Shown here one piece after another: positions 1 to 6,582 of a stretch of DNA of 7,902 nt. The stretch comes from CAZJNX01 sp964547415 (GTDB lineage Bacteria; Pseudomonadota; Alphaproteobacteria; Rhizobiales; Amorphaceae). Position numbers and translations under genes: made by a program. Position 1 is the stretch's first letter. Every line of letters begins with the position of its first letter. The notes beneath the pieces were generated by a model. The model did no database searches and was not told the DNA's origin. It saw only the letters and a program-made list of their open reading frames with translations. The DNA is taken from positions 1 through 7,902 of the forward strand of contig CAZJNX010000209.1 of NCBI GenBank assembly GCA_964547415.1. The letters are read 5' to 3'.

Positions 1-510
1 CGCCCGCTCGCCGCGTCGCCGGATCCCGCCGGACCGTGCACCGCCCCGCCGACCGCCGCAGACCGGCTCCCCGCGTCGCCGAGCGCCCCATGCCCGCGCG
101 CCGCGCCGCCGTCCGCCGCCGAACCGCTCGCCGTGCCGCCGGGCGCCGTCCGCCCGCTTGCCGTGCCGACGGATGTCGCCGTGGCGCGCGCCACCTCGCC
201 GAGCGCTGCAGACGTGCTCGCCACGCCACTGGGCGGCCCATGGTCGCTGCCCGTGCCGCCGGATCCCGCCGAGCCGCGCGCCGCCACGCCGGCCGCCGAC
301 GACCCGATCGCGCCGACGCCGGGTCGGCCGTGGTCCGTTGCCGTGCCGCCGGCCGCCGCCGACCCGCTCGCCCCGACGCCGGGCGCCGTGCGCCCGTTTG
401 CCGGGGCGGGGGCGACCGGCCGCCCGCTCCCGCCGCCGCCGCACGCCGACACACCGCTCGTCGTGGCTCCGGACGAGGCCGGCGCGCTCACCGTGTCGCC
501 GATCGCCACG
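1..510. repeat. Array of 17 degenerate 30-bp tandem repeats, phased to codons
   Basis: Cutting the sequence every 30 bases from position 1 aligns 17 units with no insertion or deletion. The consensus is about (g/c)(g/a)cccgctcgccg(t/c)gccgccgg(n)cgccgcc; column 21 is G in every unit and column 6 is G in 16 of 17. Read on the plus strand in frame 1, each unit is a decapeptide of the type [D/R]-P-L-A-[V/A]-P-P-x-A-A, for example EPLAVPPGAV (121-150) and RPLAVPTDVA (151-180). Read on the minus strand it gives Gly/Ala/Ser/Thr-rich decapeptides such as GRTAPGGTAS. A three-unit superrepeat is visible: units 8-10 (211-300) resemble 11-13 (301-390). Similarity fades after about 510. The first unit starts at the window edge, so the array probably continues to the left. 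Confidence 0.85.
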
Positions 511-974
511 GCGGCCGGTCCGGGGTCGGATGCCGCAGCGGCACGCGCGCAGCCCGTCGGCGCCCGGCCGGACACGCGCGCTTCCAGCGCGGGCGCGGCG
601 ACCGGTCGGCGGCCGGTGGCGGTCGCCCGGTCCGCTGGCCCCGCATCGGGCGCGGCGCCTGCGCGGTCGCGCGGCCGGGTGGGCACGAACGTTTCCCGAG
701 GGAGGGGCGGGAACCAGGTCCCGCGGGCGACGGCTTCGGGCGCGGCGTCGCCGATGGCGGCCGGCACGAACGGGCTGGACGACGGAAAACGCACCGGGAC
801 CGGGCGCACGTCCGGGCTGGCCGGGGGTGCGGACCAGCGCCCGCTCTCGTCGAGCCCGCCCGCCGCCGCCCGCTCGACCGCGGCGAGAAGGCCGACCGAA
901 GCGATCGACGCCCGGACGAGGGCGGCGGACCGCCAGCGAAGAATCTCGCCGAACGCCCGTTGCCCGCTCGACAT
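1..974 (-). CDS. Candidate uncharacterised repeat protein, 3' end beyond the window
   Basis: I do not recognise this gene. ATG at 974-972 is preceded by GGGGAG (985-980) with a 5-nt spacer, and the frame then stays open to the left edge, about 324 codons. The first 28 residues contain a partly hydrophobic stretch (SAALVRASIASVGLLAAVE) interrupted by Arg, so a signal peptide is doubtful. The middle is Pro/Ala-rich, and the last 170 residues are the Gly/Ala/Ser decapeptide form of the 30-bp array. In the first 60 codons G+C is roughly 78, 67 and 90% at positions 1, 2 and 3, which looks coding and favours this strand over the opposing plus frame open from 1 to 1299. Inside the array itself the bias slightly favours the plus strand. 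The same minus frame is also open further upstream, into the RTX remnant at 1235-1491. Confidence 0.25.
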   Translation of the reverse strand, partial: MSSGQRAFGEILRWRSAALVRASIASVGLLAAVERAAAGGLDESGRWSAPPASPDVRPVPVRFPSSSPFVPAAIGDAAPEAVARGTWFPPLPRETFVPTRPRDRAGAAPDAGPADRATATGRRPVAAPALEARVSGRAPTGCARAAAASDPGPAAVAIGDTVSAPASSGATTSGVSACGGGGSGRPVAPAPANGRTAPGVGASGSAAAGGTATDHGRPGVGAIGSSAAGVAARGSAGSGGTGSDHGPPSGVASTSAALGEVARATATSVGTASGRTAPGGTASGSAADGGAARGHGALGDAGSRSAAVGGAVHGPAGSGDAASG

Positions 975-1234
975 CACCTCTCCCCGTCCGGGGCGCGGCG
1001 CCCCGCCTGTCCGTCGGCGAGATGGTCGCCCCGAGGGTGCGGAGGGGAGTCCCTCACCCCAAGGGTCGCCAGCCCGGTGGGGAGCGAGGGTCGCCTGCGC
1101 GTCGCCCGGAACCCCGACCGGTTGCCCGGACCCGCCGGTCCCGTGGCCATGGACCGGCCACCCATATGCCACGCACCGCCATCGGTTGCGACCTCTCGCC
1201 TGCCGTTCCGGACCGCCACGGCCCGCCGAACGCC

Positions 1235-1491
1235 CGATCGGGACGACAGCAGGGTCGGGGTCGTCGATGCCGGGGAGCACGATCCGGCCGCCCGGGTGAA
1301 CGACGACGAGGGCCGCCCCGCCGTCCGCCTGCCGGATCGACGGATCCGCCGGGGCGATCCCGCAGGCCGTGAGATCGAGGGCGTCCCCGGCCGGGGAAAA
1401 TCCCCGCGACGGTGTCCGCGTCCGTCCGCCCCTCGAAGACGAAGACGTCCGGCCCGGAACCGCCGGTCGCGTCCCGGGGGCCGGACGATCC
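1235..1491 (-). pseudogene. C-terminal remnant of an RTX / serralysin-type calcium-binding protein, frameshifted
   Basis: Read leftward from 1491, the sequence gives GSSGPRDAT then GGSGPDVFVFEG and DADTVAGIFPG, followed in a different frame by DALDLTACGIA, GGAALVVVHPGG and RIVLPGIDDP. This is the standard end of an RTX protein: a last Gly-rich nonapeptide, the FVF strand, the D-T-V/I...F-x-P-G segment, D-A-L-D-L and a final G-V/I-D turn. The switch of frame falls between two four-base runs at 1385-1388 and 1393-1396, so one extra base in either explains it. No stop codon follows at the usual place. Upstream Gly-rich repeats are very degraded, with a 45-nt duplication containing SGPRDAT just before. 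Such proteins are normally exported by type I secretion; this copy appears dead unless the frameshift is a sequencing error. Confidence 0.6.
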
Positions 1492-3051
1492 GGCCGCGCT
1501 CGCCGCCCGGGTCGCGTCCCTCGGGCCGGACGCCCGCGTCGTCTTCGGGGCGCCTGGTGGCTCCCACGGTCCCCCGACCGCCGCCCGCGCCGAGCGCGGC
1601 CTCGCCTGCTCGCGGACCGCCGGAGCCCCCGGCGCCCTCGCCAGGGCGGACCGTCTCGATGCCCGCGTGCCCGCGTGGATCGGGCTGGTCCGCGACCTTG
1701 CGATCACCGTTCCCGAGAGCCCGGCACCCCGCAGGTCGTCCGCCTCCCCCGGGGCGGCGCAGGCCGGCGGTCGAGACCCGCGGGGCCGACAAGCCCGCCG
1801 CCGAGGCGCCGGGCGGGACGCCATCGCCGCGCAGATCGCATCGACGACCGGCCTCCCGACGCGCCGGATCGTCGAGCCGGATTGCCATCGCCCGGATCGT
1901 CGGGGCGGAGCGCTCCGCTCGTACGCCCGCCTCCCCGGCACCGTTGCGGGGATCGGCCCGACGGCCCGCGCCCCGTCGCGGCGGACGCCCGGACCCCGGC
2001 CCGCGCGATCATCGCCCCATCGCCTCGCTCGCCGGCCCCGCGCCCGGCGGGAGAGAGAGCGGCCAGTGGCGCGGCGCCCGTCGCATCCGGGGCGCACGCG
2101 GCACGATCCGCGATACCGTCGCCGCCCGCACCGCCTCACGCCCCATCGCGAGCCGCGCCTCCATGCGCGATCGGCTGCGGCGGAAGGGCGATGCGCGTGG
2201 GATCATCCCGATCGCCGCCGCCTGGCAGCTCCTCGTCATCCTCGAGGCCAAGCCGCGCTCCGGCCCCCACTCACCCGGTGAGCCGACGGCACGGTCGCCG
2301 CCCGGGGGAACCGCGGGCCGCCGGTCGCGCCCCCGCAGCGGCGCCGTGGCGAGCGCGGCGAGGGGTGGAGCCCCGACCGGGCCGCACCGTCCTCCGCCTT
2401 TCTCCGGGCGGACGATGCACGTCCGCACCCGCCGCCGGCCAACGCCCGGCCCAAGGGATCCGGCCGGTGCGACGGCGTGACCTGAGCCGCGGATGCGTTC
2501 GGGGCAGGCGGCATGCCACCGCGACCGGCGCGCGCGAGGCGCACCGGCCCACGAAGGGTGGCTCCGGCGGCCGCCGGGCGCGGCCGCCCGGCCGGCGGGC
2601 AGCGCGCGGGCGGGCCCCCTGAAGGCCGGGCCGCGTCGCTGGCGGCCGCCGCACGGACCGGTGCGCCGCAGCCGGCAGGGCGCTGCGGGACGACCAGCCA
2701 CCATCGGGCAGGGCGCGCCCCGTGCCGCCCGCGGGTCCGGCCTCCGGCACAATCCGGGCGGAGCGTGCGACGACCCGGTTCGCCCTCGAGTCCGCGACGG
2801 GCGAGGAACCGTCGCCGGGCACGGCGGAAGTTCCGGGCCCTCCCCGCGCCGCGGTTCCGCGAAGGCGGCCATCGGGAAGCCGGCACGGCAGGGGGCACGG
2901 CGCCCCGCGGCCCGCCGGCGGGGCACGGACCCGGCGCTGCGGCCGCGCGGTTCCCGGAACGGCCCGGCGACGGCCGCCCGCGGACGCGGACACGACGGCC
3001 CCGCGGCCGATCGGCACGAGTCTTGCCGGGCGCGGCGGGTTCGCACGCGGC
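1492..3051. other. Gene-poor, extremely GC-rich stretch with no confident gene
   Basis: Long open frames exist on both strands because stop codons are rare at this composition, but their translations are Arg/Pro/Gly-rich and match no family I know. The most protein-like piece is the plus-frame segment around 2050-2285, with GTIRDTVAARTASRPIASRA and IIPIAAAWQLLVILEAK. No RNA gene, array or mobile-element end was recognised. The stretch may hold decayed genes related to the RTX remnant on its left. Confidence 0.6.
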
Positions 3052-3080
3052 TTCAAACGGGGGGCGGCGGTTGCTAGTCT
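3052..3080 (+). promoter_or_regulatory. Candidate promoter of the ATP-grasp/alpha-E/transglutaminase/anbu cluster
   Basis: TTCAAA at 3052-3057 and TAGTCT at 3075-3080 are separated by exactly 17 bases and resemble -35 and -10 elements of a housekeeping sigma factor (4/6 and 3/6 matches). This is one of the few AT-containing patches in several hundred bases of extreme GC. Transcription would begin near 3086, giving a leader of about 22 nt that still contains the ribosome binding site. The match is weak and was judged by eye, so this is only the best candidate. Confidence 0.4.
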
Positions 3081-3108
3081 CCGTGACCGGACGGGAGAGC
3101 CATCCTTC

Positions 3109-4563
3109 ATGAGCGCATCCGAAACGGCCGCCGGCGCCGCCGGGCACGGCCCCTTCGACGAGATGAGCGGCGACCCGGCGGGCTGCCGCCCCGCCTACCG
3201 CCTCGTGCAGGACTGGCTCGCCCACCAGCCCCCCGAAGCCCTCGCCGCCCGCGCCCGGGAGGCCGAGCTCCTGTTCCGCCGCATCGGCATCACCTTCGCC
3301 GTCTACGGCGACAAGGACGCCGAGGAGCGGATCATCCCGTTCGACATCGTCCCCCGCGTCCTCACCACGGCGGAGTGGCAGCTCCTCGCCCGCGGGCTCG
3401 AGCAGCGCATCAAGGCCCTCAACGCCTTCCTGGGCGACGTCTACCACGAGGGGGAGATCCTCAAGGCGGGCGCCGTCCCCGCCGACCTCGTCCTGAAGAA
3501 CCCCCAGTTCCGCCCGGAGATGATGGGCGTGCGCGTCCCCCACGGCATCTACGTGCCGATCGCGGGCATCGACATCGTCCGGACGGACGCGGAGACCTTC
3601 CACGTCCTGGAGGACAACGCGCGCACACCCTCGGGCGTGTCCTACATGCTGGAGAACCGGGAGGTGATGATGCGCCTCTTCCCGGACCTGTTCGGCGAGC
3701 ACCGGATCGCGCCGGTCGAGAACTACCCGGACGAGCTCCTCACCACGCTCAGGACCCTCGCCCCGCCGCGCAGCCGCACCGCCGACCCCACCGTCGTCAT
3801 CCTGACGCCGGGGCAGTTCAACTCGGCCTACTACGAGCACTCCTTCCTCGCCGACCGCCTCGGCATCGAGCTCGTCGAGGGGCGCGACCTGTTCGTGAAG
3901 GACGGGGAAGTGTTCATGCGCACCACCTGCGGGCCCCAGCGGGTGGACGTCATCTACCGCCGCATCGACGACGACTTCCTCGACCCGCTCGTCTTCAACC
4001 CGGACTCCGCCCTCGGCATCCCGGGGGTGATGACCGCCTACCGCGCGGGCAACGTGACCCTCGCCAACGCCGTCGGCACGGGCGTCGCCGACGACAAGGC
4101 GGTCTACACCTACATGCCGGAGATCGTCCGGTTCTACCTCGGCGAGGAGCCGATCCTGAAGAACGTGCCCACCTGGCGCTGCCGCGAGCCGGACGCCCTC
4201 GCCTACGTGCTCGACCACCTTCCCGAGCTCGTGGTGAAGGAGGTGGCGGGCTCGGGCGGCTACGGGATGCTGGTCGGGCCGAAGGCGGACCGGGAGACGA
4301 TCGAGACCTTCCGCGAGAAGCTCAAGGCGCGCCCGGCCGACTTCATCGCCCAGCCGACGCTCGCGCTCTCCACCTGCCCCACCTTCGTGGGCGAGGGGGT
4401 GGCGCCGCGCCACGTGGACCTGCGCCCGTTCGTGCTGTCGGGGTCGGACCGGGTGCGGATCGTGCCCGGCGGCCTCACCCGCGTCGCGCTCAAGGAGGGA
4501 TCGCTTGTCGTCAACTCGAGCCAGGGCGGCGGCACCAAGGACACCTGGGTGCTCGACGGCTAG
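3109..4563 (+). CDS. Circularly permuted type 2 ATP-grasp protein (DUF404/DUF407), first gene of the Anbu cluster
   Basis: The 484-residue product matches the circularly permuted ATP-grasp family, predicted cytosolic amide- or peptide-bond-forming ligases. Visible family blocks are PFDIVPRVLTTAEWQLLARG (residues 77-96) followed by a helix ending in LNAFLGDVYH, EDNARTPSGVSYMLENR (168-184), VDVIYRRIDDDFLDP (279-293), ANAVGTGVADDKAVYTYMPE (319-338), the glycine-rich nucleotide loop VVKEVAGSGGYGMLVGP (375-391), HVDLRPF (435-441) and a C-terminal VNSSQGGGTKDTWV. The acidic pairs, basic residues and Gly-rich loop expected for ATP and Mg binding are therefore present. The frame is open upstream to about 2722, but ATG 3109 is chosen because GGGAGAG (3093-3099) lies before it, a candidate promoter is just upstream, and family similarity begins shortly after it. 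The first 25 or so residues are a poorly conserved Gly/Ala-rich lead-in. The alpha-E gene follows after 36 nt. The substrate is unknown; ligase activity is inferred from the family. Confidence 0.95.
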   Translation: MSASETAAGAAGHGPFDEMSGDPAGCRPAYRLVQDWLAHQPPEALAARAREAELLFRRIGITFAVYGDKDAEERIIPFDIVPRVLTTAEWQLLARGLEQRIKALNAFLGDVYHEGEILKAGAVPADLVLKNPQFRPEMMGVRVPHGIYVPIAGIDIVRTDAETFHVLEDNARTPSGVSYMLENREVMMRLFPDLFGEHRIAPVENYPDELLTTLRTLAPPRSRTADPTVVILTPGQFNSAYYEHSFLADRLGIELVEGRDLFVKDGEVFMRTTCGPQRVDVIYRRIDDDFLDPLVFNPDSALGIPGVMTAYRAGNVTLANAVGTGVADDKAVYTYMPEIVRFYLGEEPILKNVPTWRCREPDALAYVLDHLPELVVKEVAGSGGYGMLVGPKADRETIETFREKLKARPADFIAQPTLALSTCPTFVGEGVAPRHVDLRPFVLSGSDRVRIVPGGLTRVALKEGSLVVNSSQGGGTKDTWVLDG

Positions 4564-4599
4564 GCCGTCCGCCCCCGCGCCCGCCCGGAAGGCCGCCCC

Positions 4600-5544
4600 A
4601 TGCTCCTGAGCCGCACCGCCGCCAACCTCTACTGGCTCGCCCGCTACGTCGAGCGCGCGGAGAACACCGCCCGCATCCTCGACGCCGCCGCGCGCCTCGC
4701 CTCCCTGCCCTCCACCTACGGGGGCACGTCCAACGAGTGGGAATCGGCCGTCATCGCCACCGGCGGGCACGACCTGTTCAAGAGCCTCTACGACGGCGCC
4801 GACGCCACCAGCGTCATCGACTTCCTCGGCTTCTCGCCGGAGAACCCGTCGAGCATCCGCTCGTGTCTGGAGATCGCCCGGCGCAACGCCCGCGCGGTGA
4901 GGACGGCCATCACCATCGAGATGTGGGAGGCGATCAACTCCGCCTGGCTGGAGCAGAAGCGCTTCGACGCGAGCACCATGAACCGCCAGCGCCTCGGCGA
5001 GTTCCTGACCTTCGTGCGGGAGGCCTCGCTGCGCTTCGACGGCTCGGCCTACCGCACCATGCTGAGGACCGACGCCTATTCCTTCTTCCGCCTCGGGGTC
5101 TACGTGGAGCGGGCCGATTCCACCTCCCGCATCCTCGACGTGAAGTACCACGTGCTGCTGCCCGAGGGGGAGCGGGTGGGCGGCGGCGTCGACTACTTCC
5201 AGTGGTCCTCGATCCTGCGGTCGGTCTCCGCGCTCAACGCCTACCACTGGGTCTACCGGACGAGCCTGCAGCCCTGGCTCGTCGCCGACCTCCTGCTTCT
5301 CAGGCCGGAGATGCCGCGCTCCCTCGTCAGCTGCCACGAGAACATCGCCCGGTTCCTGGAACAGCTCGCCGAGGAGTACGGCCGGCAGGGGCCGGCCCAG
5401 CGCACCGCCCGGGCGATCCTCGCGAGCCTCCAGGACCTGTCCATCGACGAGGTCTTCCGCCGCGGGCTCCACGAGTTTCTCGTGGAGATGATCGCCGACA
5501 ACAACCGCCTCGGCACGCGCATCAGCGAGCAGTACCTCGACTAG
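4600..5544 (+). CDS. Alpha-E domain protein (DUF403)
   Basis: This 314-residue protein is predicted to be mostly alpha-helical and soluble. It carries both signature blocks of the alpha-E family: YWLARYVERAENTARIL near the N-terminus (residues 11-27), and a related copy, YSFFRLGVYVERADSTSRIL (160-179). Each contains the conserved Arg-Tyr/Val-Glu-Arg-Ala-Glu/Asp core that gives the family its name. The length is normal for a stand-alone member. In other genomes this domain sits beside, or is fused to, the circularly permuted ATP-grasp domain, so it is probably a partner subunit or helper of the ligase encoded immediately upstream; its biochemical role is not established. ATG 4600 has GGAAGG at 4587-4592 with a 7-nt spacer, and conserved sequence starts at residue 2, so the start is secure. 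The next gene begins 23 nt after the stop. Confidence 0.95.
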   Translation: MLLSRTAANLYWLARYVERAENTARILDAAARLASLPSTYGGTSNEWESAVIATGGHDLFKSLYDGADATSVIDFLGFSPENPSSIRSCLEIARRNARAVRTAITIEMWEAINSAWLEQKRFDASTMNRQRLGEFLTFVREASLRFDGSAYRTMLRTDAYSFFRLGVYVERADSTSRILDVKYHVLLPEGERVGGGVDYFQWSSILRSVSALNAYHWVYRTSLQPWLVADLLLLRPEMPRSLVSCHENIARFLEQLAEEYGRQGPAQRTARAILASLQDLSIDEVFRRGLHEFLVEMIADNNRLGTRISEQYLD

Positions 5545-5567
5545 ACCTCGAGCCCAGGGGACCGGCG

Positions 5568-6494
5568 ATGCGCGTCAGGATCGTCCACGACATCCACTTC
5601 ACCTACGCCGAGCCCGCGGCCGGGCTGATCGCCCTTGTGCGCCTCACCCCGCGCAACCACGCCGGCCAGTTCGTCCACGACTGGCGGATCGACCTGTCGA
5701 CGGACGCGGCGATCCAGCGCTTCTTCGATCCGTTCGGGAACGCGGTCCACACCTTCACCCTCGACGGGCCGATCGACGAGCTCACCGTCACCGCCACCGG
5801 CACCGTGGAGACGGGGGAGACCGACGGCGTCGTGGGCGACCTCGGCGAGCGGATGCAGCCCGCGGTCTTCCTGCGCGAGACCCGCCTCACCGCCCACGAC
5901 GGCCCCGTCGCCGCCTTCGCGGCCGAGGTGGCGGCGGACGCGGCGCCCGGCGACAGCCTAGACCTGTGCCACCGGCTCAACGTGGCGATCGGCGCCCGCG
6001 TCGGCGCCGCGGCCGAGCCGGCGGACGAGCTCGTGGCGCCCGCCGCCGCGCTTGAGGCGGGCGAGGGGTCCCGCGCGGACCGCGCGCACCTGTTCGTCGC
6101 CGCCTGCCGGGCGCGGGACGTGCCGGCCCGGGTCGTCACCGGCTACCGGGGCGTCGCGGAGGGGGAGGAGGCGCGCGAGGCGTCCGACCACGTCTGGGGC
6201 GAGGCGCTGATCCCGCGGCTCGGCTGGGTGGGCTTCGACCCGGGCCTCGGCCTGTCGGTGACGGAGGCCTACGTGCGGGTGGCGAGCGGGCCGGACTTCC
6301 TCGCCGCCGCGCCCGTCCGCAGCTTCCACCGGGGCGGGGCGGGCGAGCGCATCGCGACCGCCATCCGCCTGCGCTCGGGCCTCGGCGGCCAGCGCCTGCG
6401 CCCGCCCGCGCCCGGAAGCGGCCGCGCCCCCGCCCCGGCGGAGCCACCCGCCCCGCCGCCCCCCGCCGGCGGCCGGCAGCAGCAGAGCCAGTGA
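5568..6494 (+). CDS. Transglutaminase-like protein with catalytic Cys replaced by Arg (probable pseudoenzyme)
   Basis: The 308-residue product has the two-part layout of bacterial transglutaminase-like proteins. The N-terminal beta domain opens MRVRIVHDIHFTYAEP and continues through LVRLTPRNHAGQFVHDWRID (residues 23-42), a DPFGNAVHTF stretch and FLRETRLT (101-108). The core, roughly residues 160-265, ends in AYVRVASGPDFLAAAPVR. Active members read GxCQDxAH at the nucleophile; here the same place reads GEGSRADRAHLF (165-176), putting Arg169 (CGC, 6072-6074) where Cys is expected. The His (SDHVWGEA, His208) and Asp (GFDPGLG, Asp224) of the triad remain. Thiol protease or transglutaminase chemistry is therefore unlikely, and a binding or scaffolding role is inferred. 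The tail after about 275 is Pro/Ala-rich and ends QQQSQ. The start at 5568 has AGGGGA (5556-5561) six bases upstream. No signal peptide is seen. Confidence 0.93.
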   Translation: MRVRIVHDIHFTYAEPAAGLIALVRLTPRNHAGQFVHDWRIDLSTDAAIQRFFDPFGNAVHTFTLDGPIDELTVTATGTVETGETDGVVGDLGERMQPAVFLRETRLTAHDGPVAAFAAEVAADAAPGDSLDLCHRLNVAIGARVGAAAEPADELVAPAAALEAGEGSRADRAHLFVAACRARDVPARVVTGYRGVAEGEEAREASDHVWGEALIPRLGWVGFDPGLGLSVTEAYVRVASGPDFLAAAPVRSFHRGGAGERIATAIRLRSGLGGQRLRPPAPGSGRAPAPAEPPAPPPPAGGRQQQSQ

Positions 6495-6525
6495 CGGACG
6501 GCGCTTCCATCCGCCGCCCGTCCGT
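6494..6525 (+). promoter_or_regulatory. Intercistronic hairpin overlapping the transglutaminase stop codon
   Basis: ACGGACGG (6494-6501) pairs perfectly with CCGTCCGT (6518-6525) around a 16-nt loop. The stem includes the last base of the preceding TGA stop. No T-tract follows, so it is not a canonical intrinsic terminator. It could slow or partly terminate transcription, or protect the 3' end of the upstream message. In DNA this GC-rich, chance stems are common. Confidence 0.35.
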
Positions 6526-6546
6526 GGTCTTCAGTGGGGGCGGACC

Positions 6547-6567
6547 GGCGGCCTTGCCACGGCCGCC
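6547..6567 (+). promoter_or_regulatory. Hairpin immediately upstream of the anbu ribosome binding site
   Basis: GGCGGCC (6547-6553) and GGCCGCC (6561-6567) form a 7-bp all-G/C stem around the loop TTGCCAC. It ends five bases before the GGAGGGG ribosome binding site of anbu. It could tune anbu translation or mark an RNA-processing site separating anbu expression from the three upstream genes. The function is inferred; only the inverted repeat is seen. Confidence 0.35.
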
Positions 6568-6582
6568 TGCCGGAGGGGCGCC

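Noticed and set aside
1..510. CRISPR array
   Set aside because: Units abut with no unique spacers, the whole unit drifts rather than alternating conserved repeat and variable spacer, and no cas gene is visible.
1..510. RTX repeats on the minus strand
   Set aside because: The period is 30 bp, not 27, and the GGxGxDxhx pattern with its regular Asp is absent in the translations.
974..1888. A 304-codon minus-strand open frame whose stop overlaps the ATG at 974
   Set aside because: It runs across the RTX tail in the wrong frame and has no recognisable motif, so the apparent stop-start coupling is probably accidental.
36..2480. An 814-codon plus-strand open frame
   Set aside because: It is out of phase with the 30-bp decapeptide array, crosses the minus-strand RTX tail, and is mostly Arg/Pro/Ala. 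Stop codons are simply rare at this composition. Only the 2050-2285 piece was kept as an observation.
2722..3108. N-terminal extension of the ATP-grasp gene to an upstream start
   Set aside because: The extra residues are Arg/Pro low complexity, the candidate promoter and the ribosome binding site lie at 3052-3099, and family similarity begins only after 3109.
2236..5472. A 1078-codon open frame on the minus strand
   Set aside because: It lies antisense to two strongly recognised genes. Its translation over them has the Val/Gly/Asp/Glu-rich look of a shadow frame, and no family motif is present.
3375..6494. A 1039-codon plus-strand open frame spanning three genes, suggesting a fusion protein
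   Set aside because: Only its 3' part (from 5568) is real. The rest is a shifted shadow of the ATP-grasp and alpha-E genes, which each have their own start, stop and ribosome binding site.
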